In this document: in pieces, positions 9,482 through 20,541 of the stretch
Numbering within the stretch: the stretch's first letter is position 1
Layout of the letters: the number at the start of each line of letters is the position of its first letter
Origin: Marinobacterium lacunae
GTDB taxonomy: Bacteria > Pseudomonadota > Gammaproteobacteria > Pseudomonadales > Balneatricaceae
DNA: 64,000 nucleotides
Reading direction: 5' to 3'
Assembly: GCF_000705555.1 (NCBI RefSeq)
Contig: NZ_JMQN01000047.1
Coordinates: 124,001-188,000 of the forward strand
Translations under genes and position numbers: made by a program
The notes under the pieces: model-generated
The model's input: the letters and a program-made list of their open reading frames with translations, nothing else
What the model was told of the DNA's origin: nothing
Databases searched by the model: none

Positions 9482-10501
9482 ATGTATAAAAAGAATCGTT
9501 TTATATCCCTGATGGCGGCTGCAGGTTTATCGTTTACCGCGACGGTAAATGCCGCTGAAGTTGATCTTCGTTTTGCCCACTTCTGGCCGGCTAACTCCGG
9601 TATAGCCAAAACGCTCGCCTCATGGGGTGAAGCCGTTGAAGCGGAGTCGAACGGCCGTATCAATGTGGAGATCTATCCATCACAGACCCTGGCGAAGGCG
9701 ACACAAACCTACGATTCGGTGGTCAGAGGCATCGCGGATGTCGGCGCGATCATTCAGGGGTATACCGCTAACCGTTTCCCGCTGTCACAGATCGTTGAGC
9801 TCCCGGGGATCGTTCACACCGGTGAGCAGGGTTCCTGCGTTCTGCAGAAGCTCTACGACGAGGGCGACCTCGATAGCGAGTATCAGGATGCGCATGTCCT
9901 GTTCATGTTTACCCACGGACCCGGGCATATCCATACCAAAGGCAAGCCGGTCACCAAGCCGGAAGATCTGGCAGGTCTGATGATTCGCCGACCGACAGTG
10001 GTTGTCGGTGATCTTCTCGAAGGACTCGGTGGCGAGCCGGTCGGTCTGCCGGCACCGGATATGTATTCGGCCATGCAGCGCGGCACGATCAATGGCGTGA
10101 CGCTGCCTTGGGAGGCGATGGCCTCGTTCCGTTTGAACGAACTGGCGGATCAGCATACCCAAGTGGGGCTCTATTCGCTGGCGTTCGTGGTAACAATGAA
10201 CAAGGACACCTACGCAGGCATGCCTGAAGATCTCAAGAAGGTGATAGACGACAACACCGGTATGCGTTGGGCCGAGAAACTCGGCAAGGCTTATGACGAG
10301 CTGGATCTGGTCGGTGTGCAACAGGCCAAGGAGATGGGACACACCATCAACGTGGTTGAGAATGGCGCCGAGAATCCGGCCTGGAAACCGACATTGCAGC
10401 GAGTATCCGAACAGTACATCAGCGGTCTGGATCAGCAGGGGCTGCCAGCGGCCAAGGTGTATGAGCGTGCTCAGACGCTGTCGAGTGCCTGCGGAGCCTG
10501 A
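9482..10501 (+). CDS. TRAP transporter periplasmic substrate-binding protein (DctP family)
   Basis: This is a 339-residue DctP-type protein that would capture an organic acid in the periplasm. Residues 1-24 are a signal peptide with likely cleavage after TATVNA. The mature part has TRAP features: VDLRFAHFWP at its start, and the central Arg of MIRRPT, which usually binds the substrate carboxylate. An AAGG ribosome site at about 9471 fits the ATG. No DctQ or DctM membrane subunits lie next to it, so it must work with a transporter encoded elsewhere or serve in sensing. It is the first gene of a catabolic group with an SDR, a flavoprotein and a NIPSNAP protein. Confidence 0.88.
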   Translation: MYKKNRFISLMAAAGLSFTATVNAAEVDLRFAHFWPANSGIAKTLASWGEAVEAESNGRINVEIYPSQTLAKATQTYDSVVRGIADVGAIIQGYTANRFPLSQIVELPGIVHTGEQGSCVLQKLYDEGDLDSEYQDAHVLFMFTHGPGHIHTKGKPVTKPEDLAGLMIRRPTVVVGDLLEGLGGEPVGLPAPDMYSAMQRGTINGVTLPWEAMASFRLNELADQHTQVGLYSLAFVVTMNKDTYAGMPEDLKKVIDDNTGMRWAEKLGKAYDELDLVGVQQAKEMGHTINVVENGAENPAWKPTLQRVSEQYISGLDQQGLPAAKVYERAQTLSSACGA

Positions 10502-10520
10502 CAGCGGGTCCCAGGCATGT

Positions 10521-10548
10521 GCCCGGCTTGACAGTAAAAGAGCCGGGC
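10521..10548 (+). terminator. Hairpin after the TRAP binding-protein gene
   Basis: Arms GCCCGGCT (10521-10528) and AGCCGGGC (10541-10548) enclose a 12-nt loop; only a short GCTTTG follows. A second hairpin, GCCTTT-TAA-AAAGGC, lies at 10610-10624 with a broken T-rich tail. Such partial terminators after binding-protein genes often raise their mRNA relative to downstream enzyme genes. Confidence 0.4.
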
Positions 10549-10699
10549 GCTTTGTCGAAACTGTTTAATCTTTAAACCCGTATTCCCGAATATTTTCAAA
10601 TGCTATCCGGCCTTTTAAAAAGGCTTGGGGATTCTTTTGTCTTTAAAGCGTGTTGGGCGTCTATTTTGAGCCAGTTTTTATTTGAAAAGGTAAATGTAT

Positions 10700-11512
10700 A
10701 TGTCAGTTAATCACTTTGACCATGGCTGGCTCGGAATTTCCGGCCGCACGTTTGTGGTGACGGGGGCCGGTAGCGGCATCGGTAATGCAATAGCCGGGGC
10801 GTTGATATCAGCCGGTGCTTCGGTTGCGATGCTCGATCGTAACACTCAAGGGTGTGAGGCCCTGTTGAGTGGGGTCGATTCCGCCACGCGCGCACTGGTG
10901 CTCGAGTGTGATATCGGTAACGAGGACAGTGTCGTTCAGTGTGTGGCTGCCGTCGAGGAAGCTTTCGGCAGCATCGACGGACTGGTGAACTGTGCAGGAA
11001 TGCTGAGAGCAGCCTCAATTAAGGATGTAAAGCTCGACGAATGGGAGGCCGTGCTGCGTACCAATCTGACCGGCTACATGCTCTGCAGCCGCTCATTTGC
11101 GCGCCTGATGGCGGCTCGCGGTGGTGCGATGGTGCATATCGCATCTGTTGCGGCCCATCATCCGCAAACCCACAGCGGCGCGTACAGTGCAAGCAAGGCA
11201 GGAATCTCGCTGCTGTCACGCCAGATAGCGGTTGAGTACGGTGAACAGGGCGTTCGCAGCAATGTGATCTGTCCGGGCATGATCCGTACCGCGCTCTCAG
11301 AGCCTTTCTATCAGCACCCCGGTATCAAGGAACGTCGCGAGGCGATGACCGCAAGCCGCCGTATCGGTGTGCCGGATGATATTGCCAATGCTGCGGTATT
11401 CCTGCTCAGCCCGCGTGCGTCCTACATCAATGGTGCGGAGTTCAGTGTCGATGGCGGCATGGAGGCGATGCTGATGGATCTGATTCCACGTCCAGGCTTC
11501 ACGGCTGCCTGA
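10700..11512 (+). CDS. Short-chain dehydrogenase/reductase (SDR)
   Basis: This is a 270-residue classical SDR oxidoreductase. It has the nucleotide-binding motif TGAGSGIG near residue 21, an NCAG variant of the NNAG motif, and the catalytic Ser...YxxxK set (HIASVAAH, then YSASKAG). An Asp (LDRN) after the second strand suggests preference for NAD(H). I chose the ATG at 10700 because it is better spaced from the AAAAGG site at 10685-10690 than the ATG at 10694. In context it could oxidise a ring alcohol to the ketone used by the next enzyme. The substrate is inferred only. Confidence 0.85.
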   Translation: MSVNHFDHGWLGISGRTFVVTGAGSGIGNAIAGALISAGASVAMLDRNTQGCEALLSGVDSATRALVLECDIGNEDSVVQCVAAVEEAFGSIDGLVNCAGMLRAASIKDVKLDEWEAVLRTNLTGYMLCSRSFARLMAARGGAMVHIASVAAHHPQTHSGAYSASKAGISLLSRQIAVEYGEQGVRSNVICPGMIRTALSEPFYQHPGIKERREAMTASRRIGVPDDIANAAVFLLSPRASYINGAEFSVDGGMEAMLMDLIPRPGFTAA

Positions 11513-11561
11513 ACACCCGACTCACAAAGTGCCTGATTCAACTCGGGCAGGAGAGATACAA

Positions 11562-13307
11562 ATGGCGATTGAAACGTTGAACTGCGATCTGCTGGTGGTC
11601 GGCTCCGGTGCTGGCGGATTGTCGACGGCCATCACGGCGAAAAAAAAAGGTCTGGATGTTGTTGTAATCGAGAAGGCCCCGGTATTTGGTGGCACCACGG
11701 CGTTTTCCGGTGGCGTGCTCTGGATTCCCGGCAATCATCACGGGCGTAAGCAAAATCCGGCAGATACGCGCGATGCGGCGGTTGAGTACATTCGCAACGA
11801 AACCGGCGATTTTTTCGACGCTGAGGCGGTCGGTGCATTCCTGAAAAAAGGCCCGGAGATGGTCGACTTTTTCGAGGCTGAAACCAGCGTCAAGTTTGTG
11901 CCGACGCTATACCCGGATTACCACCCCACACTCGGTGGTGGCGTCGATATAGGGCGCTCCATACTCGCGGCGCCCTTCGATATAAGGGCGTTGGGCAAGG
12001 ATATGGGCAGAATGCGGCCTCCGCTGAAGACGATCACCTTCATCGGTATGATGTTTAACTCCTCTAATGCCGATCTGAAACACTTTTTCAACGCGACGAA
12101 ATCACTGACTTCGTTCGCTTATGTCTGCAAACGCCTGGCGGTCCATATGAAGGAGCTTCTGCTCTACCGTCGAGCGGTTAATGTGACCAGCGGCAATGCA
12201 CTGGCATCACGGCTGGCAAAAAGCGCACTGGATCTGAATATCCCCATTCATACCTCGGCGCCAGCAAAAGAGCTGATTCAGGAAAGTGGCCGGGTGGTAG
12301 GCGTGCGAACAGTAATCGAGGGGCGCGAGGTGCTGATTCATGCCCGCAAGGGCGTGGTGCTGGCCTGTGGCGGCTTTGCGCATGACGTGAACCGCATCAC
12401 GCAGGCTTATCCCCATCTCAAGCGCGGCGGTGAGCACCACTCTCCGGTTCCGGACTCGAATACGGGCGATGGACTGGCGTTGGTCGAGCGTATCGGTGTG
12501 CCCGTCGAGTGTGAGTTCACGGATACCTCAGCGTGGATGCCCACATCGCTGGTGCCCAACAAAGATGGCAGCTTCGGTAAGTTCCCCCATTTGCTGGACC
12601 GTTACAAACCCGGCGTTATCGGTGTGAACCCCCAGGGGCAGCGCTTCTGCAATGAATCCGAGTCGTACCACGATGTGGGCGCGGCCATGATCAGAAGCAG
12701 CACCGGAAAAGAAACCTACATGTGGCTGATCTGTGATCAGACCTGCCTGAGCAAGTATGGTCTCGGGTTTGTAAAACCATCACCGATGCCGATCGGCAGT
12801 TTCCTGCGTAATGGCTATCTCAAGCGCGGCAAAACGCTTGATGAGCTCGCCCGGGTGATTGGGGTTGATAGCACTCAGCTTCGAGCAACGGTTGATGAAT
12901 ACAACGCAGGCGCCGTTGTGGGCGAGGATCGTCAGTTTGGCCGTGGTACCACGTCATTCAATCGCTATCTGGCCGATCCCGAAAACAAGCCTAACCCCTG
13001 TGTGGCGCCTGTCGCCAAAGGCCCTTACTACGCCGTTAAGGTGTATATGGGCGATCTGGGTACATTTGATGGCATCAAAACCGACGTCTATGGGCAGGTA
13101 TTGGATCGCGAAGGGGGCCGGGTTGAGGGCCTGTATGCTGTGGGCAATGATCGACGCAGCATCATGGGTGGGAATTACCCCGGGGCCGGTATCACGCTCG
13201 GGCCGATCATGACATTTGGATATATCACGGCCCGGCGCATTGCGGGTATCGATGATGCGCTGGAGCAGACCGAGGAGGCAGACAATGTACGCCAAGCCGC
13301 TGGTTGA
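11562..13307 (+). CDS. FAD-dependent dehydrogenase of the 3-ketosteroid dehydrogenase/fumarate reductase flavoprotein family
   Basis: This is a 581-residue flavoprotein. The N-terminal FAD site is LVVGSGAGGLSTA near residue 10, followed by VVIEKAPVFGGTTAFSGG. The C-terminal motif GGNYPGAGITLGPIMTFGYI is the hallmark of 3-ketosteroid delta-1-dehydrogenase-like enzymes and contains the conserved Tyr and Gly that activate the ring ketone. There is no Tat or Sec signal, so it is cytosolic. Such enzymes desaturate alpha-beta to a ketone. With an SDR upstream and pobA nearby, 4-oxocyclohexanecarboxylate is a plausible substrate and 4-hydroxybenzoate a plausible product. The ATG at 11562 is preceded by AGGAGA. 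The next gene overlaps its 3' end by 23 bp. Confidence 0.85.
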   Translation: MAIETLNCDLLVVGSGAGGLSTAITAKKKGLDVVVIEKAPVFGGTTAFSGGVLWIPGNHHGRKQNPADTRDAAVEYIRNETGDFFDAEAVGAFLKKGPEMVDFFEAETSVKFVPTLYPDYHPTLGGGVDIGRSILAAPFDIRALGKDMGRMRPPLKTITFIGMMFNSSNADLKHFFNATKSLTSFAYVCKRLAVHMKELLLYRRAVNVTSGNALASRLAKSALDLNIPIHTSAPAKELIQESGRVVGVRTVIEGREVLIHARKGVVLACGGFAHDVNRITQAYPHLKRGGEHHSPVPDSNTGDGLALVERIGVPVECEFTDTSAWMPTSLVPNKDGSFGKFPHLLDRYKPGVIGVNPQGQRFCNESESYHDVGAAMIRSSTGKETYMWLICDQTCLSKYGLGFVKPSPMPIGSFLRNGYLKRGKTLDELARVIGVDSTQLRATVDEYNAGAVVGEDRQFGRGTTSFNRYLADPENKPNPCVAPVAKGPYYAVKVYMGDLGTFDGIKTDVYGQVLDREGGRVEGLYAVGNDRRSIMGGNYPGAGITLGPIMTFGYITARRIAGIDDALEQTEEADNVRQAAG

Positions 13308-13614
13308 TTGCCGCGTCTATACCATTACGCCGCGCAAGATGGCCGAGTTTATCGAGGTGTTCAACACCCTGGCGATGCCGATCCTGAAAGAGACGCTCGG
13401 CTCTCCACTGGGGTTCTATACCACCTGGGTTGGGAAGCAGAATCAGTTTGTGCATCTCTGGGGATACGACTCTCTGGACGATTACGAAAAGCGCAGTGCC
13501 GCGAGGGATGCGCATCCCGATTTTGCCCGCTATCTTGCGGCGTCAGCTCACTTGATCGTCGAGCAGGAAACGAGCCTTGTCCGGCACATTCCGGTACTGA
13601 ATGACTGGGTGTGA
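13285..13614 (+). CDS. NIPSNAP family protein
   Basis: This is a 109-residue protein with a single ferredoxin-like alpha/beta domain of the NIPSNAP type. The start DCRVYTITPRKMAEF and the later VHLWGYDSLDDYEKR are typical. I chose the ATG at 13285 because GAGGAGG precedes it and it gives the normal family length; the longer frame runs back inside the flavoprotein gene. It overlaps that gene by 23 bp and is translationally coupled. NIPSNAP proteins often accompany bacterial oxidoreductase operons, but their biochemical role is not settled. It ends the operon, with a strong terminator 39 bp later. Confidence 0.85.
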   Translation: MYAKPLVDCRVYTITPRKMAEFIEVFNTLAMPILKETLGSPLGFYTTWVGKQNQFVHLWGYDSLDDYEKRSAARDAHPDFARYLAASAHLIVEQETSLVRHIPVLNDWV

Positions 13615-13935
13615 CGGTCGAGGTGTCTGTCGGATTTTGGGCTGAGGCCCTTTGCCTGAACAGTGATGTTCAGGCTTTTTTTTGACTGCGTACCGGGTTG
13701 AAAACGCTAGCGAGCAGTCGTCGCAGGCGTGTAGCTGCTGGTTTATGCCAGAAAGTAGTAAGGAGAACGTCTAAATAGATTATCGATCTACTGATAACTT
13801 ACGATATGATAAGTAGCTGGTTGCAGACAGTTTTGATGGACGGCTGTCGGGCACGGATCAAGAAAAAGGGTGGGTTGTCTGATCCGGTGCTTTTGCTCAA
13901 AGTATTTGTAGCGACGTTACGTTAGCCGGTTCGAT
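13615..13935. other. Intergenic region between the NIPSNAP gene and the GGDEF-EAL gene
   Basis: This 321-bp gap holds the terminator at 13654-13684. The remaining part is locally AT-rich around 13770-13815 and presumably carries the promoter of the GGDEF-EAL gene. I see no open frame, tRNA or convincing riboswitch in it. Confidence 0.6.
13654..13684 (+). terminator. Strong intrinsic terminator of the catabolic operon
   Basis: Perfect 9-bp arms GCCTGAACA (13654-13662) and TGTTCAGGC (13667-13675) with a 4-nt loop are followed by nine T residues. It closes the dctP-SDR-flavoprotein-NIPSNAP unit. Confidence 0.92.
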
Positions 13936-16242
13936 ATGCACGACGATAAAGCAAAAAAGCCACTGGCCCCTCTTCGGGGGCGTTCCTTCAGCTGGCCCAG
14001 TGCTGCGCTTAAGATCTCCCTGATCTACTGCTTTTTTTCGCTGCTTTGGATTTTTCTCTCCGATTCCCTGTTGGAGATGATGGTCAGCGATATTCGTATT
14101 CTCACCTTTCTGCAAACGGTCAAGGGCTTCGGATTTGTTTTTCTTTCGACGCTGCTTATCTTCTCGTTGACCTACTTCTACACCAAGAAAATGCACTCGG
14201 CGCAGACGCACCTGCGCACGTTGATCGATACCATCCCTGATCTTGTTTGGCTCAAGGATGCTGATGGTCTCTACCTCGGTTGTAACCGTAAGTTCGAACG
14301 GTTGTACGGCGCCAGAGAAAGCGAAATCCTTGGGCGTAGCGATTATGACTTTGTTGATACTGAGCTGGCGGATTTTTTTCGTCGTCACGACCGGGCAGCG
14401 ATGTATGCGGACAAGCCGAGCATCAACGAAGAGCAGGTTAAGTATGCCAATGATGGGCACACTGAAATATTGGAAACGATCAAGACACCGATGAAGGATG
14501 AGTCTGGTCGACTGATCGGCATCCTGGGTGTGGGCCGTGACATCACGTTACGAAAACAGCGTGAGACCGATATCAAAGTGTTGACTCAGGCACTGGAACA
14601 GAGCCCAGTGTCGGTCATATTAACCGATCCTGAAAGGCGCGTGAGCTTTGTGAACCGGGCGTTTGAGGATACATCTGGATACCCCGCTCATCAGGTGGTC
14701 GGTCGCACCATGGAGTTTATCGACCCCCAATCCAATGCCCCTGAAATTGTCGAGCAGATACGTGACCATCTGGCCGCGGGAAAGGCTTGGCAGGGCGAGA
14801 TCAAGAGTCGGCGCCAGAATGGAGAGCTCTATTGGGAGTACGCGTATCTCTCGCCGGTGCAGACCGAGGAGGGAGAGGTCAGTCATCTTCTGGTACTGAA
14901 AGAGGACATCAGTCTTCGCAAACAGCAGGAGCAGCAGCTTAAGCATCAGGCGCACTTTGATGCGCTGACCGAACTGCCGAACCGTGTTTTGATCATGGAC
15001 CGCTTGCAGCAGCTGATCCGGGACGCCGAGCGCAATCAGGAATATGTGGTGGTGATGTTTCTGGACCTTGACGACTTCAAGAAGGTCAATGACAGCATGG
15101 GCCACGATGTGGGGGACCTTGCATTGATCGAAGCGGCCCGACGCTTGAGTGGGGCCGTTCGTGGCGGCGACAGCGTTGGCCGGTTGGGCGGTGATGAATT
15201 CATCGTTTTGGCTGGACACTTTTCACAGAAAGAAGATGTGCAGGTGGTGGCCGACAACATTCTCGAGCGTTTCAGGCGTCCCTTCGATCTGGGCAACCGA
15301 GAGGTGTTGTTGACCACCAGTATCGGCATTGCCATCTATCCCAGCGATGGGGACACCCAAAGCGAGCTGCTGAAAAATGCCGATACCGCCATGTACCAGT
15401 CCAAGGAACAGGGGCGTAATCGTTACGCGTTCTACACCGATGCATTGAATCAGAGCATCAGCCGCCGTCTGCAGATCGAGGGGTATCTGCGTGGTGCGAT
15501 CGAGCGGGGAGAGCTGATGCTGCACTACCAGCCGCAGTACGATGTCAGCAGTCAGCGTGTGACCGGTGTCGAAGCGCTGCTGCGCTGGAACAGCCCCGAG
15601 TTGGGTCAGGTCGGACCGGATGAATTTATTCCGATTGCCGAACAGAGCGGATTGATACTGCCAATTGGCCGATTCGTATTGCAGACCGCTTTAGCGGCCG
15701 CGAAGCGGTGGATTGAGCTTGATCCCGATTTTAAGCTCGCCGTGAATATTTCACCGGCGCAGTTCCGCGATGAGTCGCTGGTTTCATTCCTGCAGGAGGA
15801 GCTGGCTAAGCACCAATACCCGGCGTCAAGGCTGGAGCTGGAGATAACCGAAGGTATCCTGATGCGTGGTGGTACGCAGGTCGAGGAAACACTGGCCGCG
15901 CTTCATGAGATGGGCGTATGCCTGTCCATGGACGATTTTGGTACCGGTTACTCATCGCTCAGTTACCTGCGTAAATACCCTGTGGATGAGCTGAAGATTG
16001 ATCGCAGTTTCGTGAATGAAATGACCGTGGATGAATCCGACCGAGAGTTGGTCAACGCGGCAATCTCCCTCTCGCGCGGGCTCGGGCTTAGAGTCGTCGC
16101 TGAGGGCGTTGAGACTGCCGAGCAGCTACAGGCGCTCAAGGAGCTTGAGTGTGGTGTGGTGCAGGGGTTTTGGCTGAGTGAGCCTGTTCCGCAAGAGCAT
16201 ATCGGCAAAATGCTGGAGCGGCAGGCCAGACTTCCGGTGTAA
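13936..16242 (+). CDS. Membrane-anchored PAS-PAS-GGDEF-EAL cyclic-di-GMP enzyme
   Basis: This is a 768-residue signalling protein. Two transmembrane segments lie at about residues 25-45 and 63-82. Two PAS domains follow at about 90-205 and 215-330. The GGDEF domain has an intact GGDEF (418-422), and an inhibitory RxxD site (RGGD, 409-412) five residues before it. The EAL domain starts at E546 (VEALLRW) and keeps DDFGTGYSSLSYL, LKIDRSF and AEGVET. Both synthesis and breakdown of cyclic di-GMP therefore look possible. It lies between a catabolic operon and pobA, but no direct link to either is shown. Confidence 0.92.
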   Translation: MHDDKAKKPLAPLRGRSFSWPSAALKISLIYCFFSLLWIFLSDSLLEMMVSDIRILTFLQTVKGFGFVFLSTLLIFSLTYFYTKKMHSAQTHLRTLIDTIPDLVWLKDADGLYLGCNRKFERLYGARESEILGRSDYDFVDTELADFFRRHDRAAMYADKPSINEEQVKYANDGHTEILETIKTPMKDESGRLIGILGVGRDITLRKQRETDIKVLTQALEQSPVSVILTDPERRVSFVNRAFEDTSGYPAHQVVGRTMEFIDPQSNAPEIVEQIRDHLAAGKAWQGEIKSRRQNGELYWEYAYLSPVQTEEGEVSHLLVLKEDISLRKQQEQQLKHQAHFDALTELPNRVLIMDRLQQLIRDAERNQEYVVVMFLDLDDFKKVNDSMGHDVGDLALIEAARRLSGAVRGGDSVGRLGGDEFIVLAGHFSQKEDVQVVADNILERFRRPFDLGNREVLLTTSIGIAIYPSDGDTQSELLKNADTAMYQSKEQGRNRYAFYTDALNQSISRRLQIEGYLRGAIERGELMLHYQPQYDVSSQRVTGVEALLRWNSPELGQVGPDEFIPIAEQSGLILPIGRFVLQTALAAAKRWIELDPDFKLAVNISPAQFRDESLVSFLQEELAKHQYPASRLELEITEGILMRGGTQVEETLAALHEMGVCLSMDDFGTGYSSLSYLRKYPVDELKIDRSFVNEMTVDESDRELVNAAISLSRGLGLRVVAEGVETAEQLQALKELECGVVQGFWLSEPVPQEHIGKMLERQARLPV

Positions 16243-16334
16243 GTGTTCTAAAAGTACAAGCGATATACCCGATCTTCCATTCATTAACCCCTCTCTCTGT
16301 TAGACGATTACCTTTGTTGAGTAACAGTCTGTGA

Positions 16335-17564
<1,230 letters not shown>

Positions 17565-17590
17565 AGCACCTGCACCGCTTGTGGTTAGAA

Positions 17591-17620
17591 AAGCGCCCTC
17601 ATTCCGAGGGCGCTTTTTTG
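17591..17620 (+). terminator. Intrinsic terminator of pobA
   Basis: Perfect 10-bp arms AAGCGCCCTC and GAGGGCGCTT around a 5-nt loop are followed by a T-run. The element lies 27 bp after the pobA stop. Confidence 0.93.
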
Positions 17621-17709
17621 TGCCTTGAGTAAGCCGTGGCACGGGCAGGCAGACTTTCCGCAAGAGTCGGGCTAAGCTGTGCAGCGAAACTCCTGACAGT
17701 GATCGCCCC

Positions 17710-18423
17710 ATGCCTGAAATCATCAATTTTCTCGGCCAAAACTGGCTAAACCTCACCGCGCTTCTGTGGTTCTTTGTCTGCTTCAAGGGCTACATGTTCT
17801 ATGCTGCGCACAAGGCGCGCACAACCTCTTGTTTGTCCAGCATCATGCATCTGTACCGCACGGAGTGGATGCGCAGGATGCTCGATCGTGACATGCGCAT
17901 GGCCGACACAGCTGCGATTGCTAATCTTGAGCGCAGTGTGGCGTTCTTCGCGTCGACCACCATTCTTGTCATGGCGGGCTTGATGAGTCTGCTCAGCTAT
18001 ACAGGACGGGCGATCACACTGGTTGAACACCTGCCGTTTGTCCATCCGGCCACGCCGCTGGAGTGGGAGGTCAAGCTTTTGGTGCTGCTGACACTGTTCA
18101 TCTATGCGTTCTTCAAATTCACCTGGAGCCTGCGGCAGTATGGTTTCGTCTCGGTGATGATCGGCTCATCGCCGGGCCCTAGTGATGGTCTGGATGACAA
18201 GCATCTGCAGGCACATGCCGAACGCATTGCATCCATGAGCTCCATGGCTGCCAACAACTTTAACGTTGGGCTGAGAACCTACTACTTCAGCCTTGCGGTA
18301 CTGAGTTGGCTGATCAACCCCTGGCTGTTTATGGCGATGTCAGCCGGCATCGTCTATGTGCTGTATCAACGTGAGTTCACCTCGCCGACGTTGAAAACAC
18401 TGTTGATGAGTACCGAGATATAA
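17710..18423 (+). CDS. DUF599 family membrane protein
   Basis: This is a 237-residue protein with about four hydrophobic segments: residues 10-28, 75-95, 115-135 and the C-terminal 195-225. A conserved-looking cytosolic stretch RTEWMRRMLDRDMRMADTA follows the first segment, and the pattern matches DUF599. No function is established for the family. There is no clear ribosome site before the ATG, and expression signals are unremarkable. It lies between the pobA terminator and htpG without obvious functional ties. Confidence 0.75.
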   Translation: MPEIINFLGQNWLNLTALLWFFVCFKGYMFYAAHKARTTSCLSSIMHLYRTEWMRRMLDRDMRMADTAAIANLERSVAFFASTTILVMAGLMSLLSYTGRAITLVEHLPFVHPATPLEWEVKLLVLLTLFIYAFFKFTWSLRQYGFVSVMIGSSPGPSDGLDDKHLQAHAERIASMSSMAANNFNVGLRTYYFSLAVLSWLINPWLFMAMSAGIVYVLYQREFTSPTLKTLLMSTEI

Positions 18424-18509
18424 AACCGTACATTCAGCCTTGAAAAGCGATTCGCTGACCCCATCTCTGAGCAAGACCATAAACCTATGCGGAGTTGGGT
18501 AAACGAGTT

Positions 18510-20429
18510 ATGAGCACCGAAACACAGAAAGAGACCCTTGGTTTTCAGACTGAAGTGAAACAGCTTCTCAAGCTGATGATTCACTCTCTCTACTCCAATA
18601 AGGAGATCTTCCTGCGCGAGCTGATCTCTAACGCGTCCGACGCGTCTGAAAAGCTGCGCTTCGAGGCACTGTCCAATGCGGACCTGTACGAAAATGACGG
18701 TGATCTGAAGATTCGCGTCGAGTTCGATGAAAAGGCAAAGACCGTCACCGTCAGCGATAACGGCATCGGCATGAGCCGCCAGGATGTGATCGATCATCTT
18801 GGCACCATCGCCAAGTCCGGTACGGCCAGCTTCCTGTCGAACCTCACAGGCGATCAGGCCAAGGATAGTCAGCTGATCGGCCAGTTCGGCGTCGGCTTCT
18901 ACTCCGCTTTCATCGTTGCCAAGCAGGTGGATGTCTTTACCCGTCGCGCCGGTCTTGATGCCAGCGAAGGTGTGCACTGGTCATCGACCGGTGAAGGCGA
19001 ATTCAGCATCGAAAGCGTCGACCTTGCGCAGCGTGGTACGCGTATCGTGCTGTCCCTGAAAGAGGATGAAGAAGAGTTCGCCAACAGCTTCCGTCTGCGC
19101 TCGTTGGTACGCAAATATTCGGATCACATCGCCATTCCTGTGTTGATGGAAAAAGAGGCGATGCCCTCCGATGATGAGGACGAAAAGGAAGAGGCGAACA
19201 AGGCGCCCGAGTTCGAGACTGTGAACTCGGCAACGGCGATCTGGTCGCGCAGCAAGAGCGAGATTACCGACGACGAGTACAAGGCGTTCTACAAGCACGT
19301 CTCCCACGACTTCGCCGAACCGCTGTCATGGGCGCATAACCAGGTAGAGGGTAATCTGGAGTACACCAGCTTGCTCTACCTGCCTGAAAAAGCGCCGTTC
19401 GATCTGTGGAACCGTGACGCTCCGAAAGGATTGAAACTGTACATCCAGCGCGTTTTCATCATGGATCAGGCAGATGAGTTCCTGCCGCTGTACCTGCGCT
19501 TTATCAAGGGTGTTGTCGATTCCAAGAACCTGTCGCTGAACGTATCCCGCGAGATTCTGCAGAAGGATCCGAACGTGGATAAACTGCGCACTGCGCTGAC
19601 CAAGCGTGCGCTTGATATGCTGGCGAAACTCGCCAAGAACGACGCCGAGAAGTACAACGCGTTCTGGAAAGAGTTCGGTCAGGTCCTTAAAGAGGGCCCG
19701 GCAGAGGATTATGCAAACCGCGAGAAAGTGCTCAAACTGCTGCGCTTTGCCTCTACCCATAACGACAATGCCGAGCAGACCGTGGGTCTGGATGACTATG
19801 TCAGCCGCATGAAGGAAGGGCAGGAGAAGATCTACTACGTGGTCGCCGACTCTTACAACGCGGCCAAGAGCAGCCCGCATCTTGAGATCTTCCGCAAGAA
19901 GGGGATCGAGGTGCTGCTGATGTCCGATCGTATTGACGAGTGGATGATGAGCCAGCTGTTCGACTTTGATGGCAAGTCGTTCCAGGACGTGAGCAAAGGC
20001 GAGCTGAACCTCGGTGATGTGGAGTCCGAAGAGGAGAAGAAACAGCAGGAGGAGGTCGCCAAGCAGATGGAGGGGCTGACCGAGCGTCTGACGTCTGCTC
20101 TTGGTGAGCGTATCAAAGAGGTGCGCGTGACTCATCGTCTGACTGAGTCACCGGCCTGTCTGGTCGTGGGTGACTATGATATGGGCGCGCAGATGCGCAA
20201 GATCATGGAAGCTGCTGGACAGGCTGTGCCCGAGGTGAAACCGACCTTTGAGTACAATCCCGAGCATCCGCTGATCGCCAAGCTGGACAAAGAGCCGGAC
20301 GAAGATCGCTTCAAGGATCTCGCACTGACCCTGTTCGATCAGGCTGAACTGGCTGCAGGCGGGCAACTGGACGATCCGGCTGCCTACATCAGCCGTCTCA
20401 ACAAGCTGTTGCTTGAACTGAGCGCCTGA
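18510..20429 (+). CDS. htpG: Molecular chaperone HtpG (Hsp90)
   Basis: This is the bacterial Hsp90 chaperone, 639 residues, cytosolic and ATP-dependent. The N-terminal GHKL ATPase domain has the family motifs [25 protein letters not shown] and [11 protein letters not shown]. The middle domain carries the conserved catalytic Arg region (NVSREILQ), and the C-terminal dimerisation domain is complete. I chose the ATG at 18510 (MSTETQKE), which matches family N-termini; an upstream TTG would add five residues. A clear terminator lies 15 bp after the stop. The short upstream region does not show an obvious heat-shock promoter that I can defend. Confidence 0.96.
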   Translation: MSTETQKETLGFQTEVKQLLKLMIHSLYSNKEIFLRELISNASDASEKLRFEALSNADLYENDGDLKIRVEFDEKAKTVTVSDNGIGMSRQDVIDHLGTIAKSGTASFLSNLTGDQAKDSQLIGQFGVGFYSAFIVAKQVDVFTRRAGLDASEGVHWSSTGEGEFSIESVDLAQRGTRIVLSLKEDEEEFANSFRLRSLVRKYSDHIAIPVLMEKEAMPSDDEDEKEEANKAPEFETVNSATAIWSRSKSEITDDEYKAFYKHVSHDFAEPLSWAHNQVEGNLEYTSLLYLPEKAPFDLWNRDAPKGLKLYIQRVFIMDQADEFLPLYLRFIKGVVDSKNLSLNVSREILQKDPNVDKLRTALTKRALDMLAKLAKNDAEKYNAFWKEFGQVLKEGPAEDYANREKVLKLLRFASTHNDNAEQTVGLDDYVSRMKEGQEKIYYVVADSYNAAKSSPHLEIFRKKGIEVLLMSDRIDEWMMSQLFDFDGKSFQDVSKGELNLGDVESEEEKKQQEEVAKQMEGLTERLTSALGERIKEVRVTHRLTESPACLVVGDYDMGAQMRKIMEAAGQAVPEVKPTFEYNPEHPLIAKLDKEPDEDRFKDLALTLFDQAELAAGGQLDDPAAYISRLNKLLLELSA

Positions 20430-20444
20430 TAATCCGCTCCGCAA

Positions 20445-20474
20445 AACGCCCCGGTATCGACCGGGGCGTTTTCG
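20445..20474 (+). terminator. Intrinsic terminator of htpG
   Basis: Perfect 10-bp arms AACGCCCCGG and CCGGGGCGTT enclose a 6-nt loop and are followed by a short T-rich tail (TTCGTTT). Confidence 0.85.
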
Positions 20475-20541
20475 TTTCTATGTGCTCACTGGTAAACGCC
20501 CGGCCAGCCTCTATGCTGAAACAGAAAAGCAGGAGGGACAG

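Noticed and set aside
13685-13935. A cyclic-di-GMP riboswitch before the GGDEF-EAL gene
   Set aside because: I looked for the conserved GEMM core and did not find it; the AT-rich stretch there is more likely a promoter.
19326-20135. A 269-codon minus-strand frame inside htpG
   Set aside because: htpG is certain, and the antisense frame has no recognisable features.
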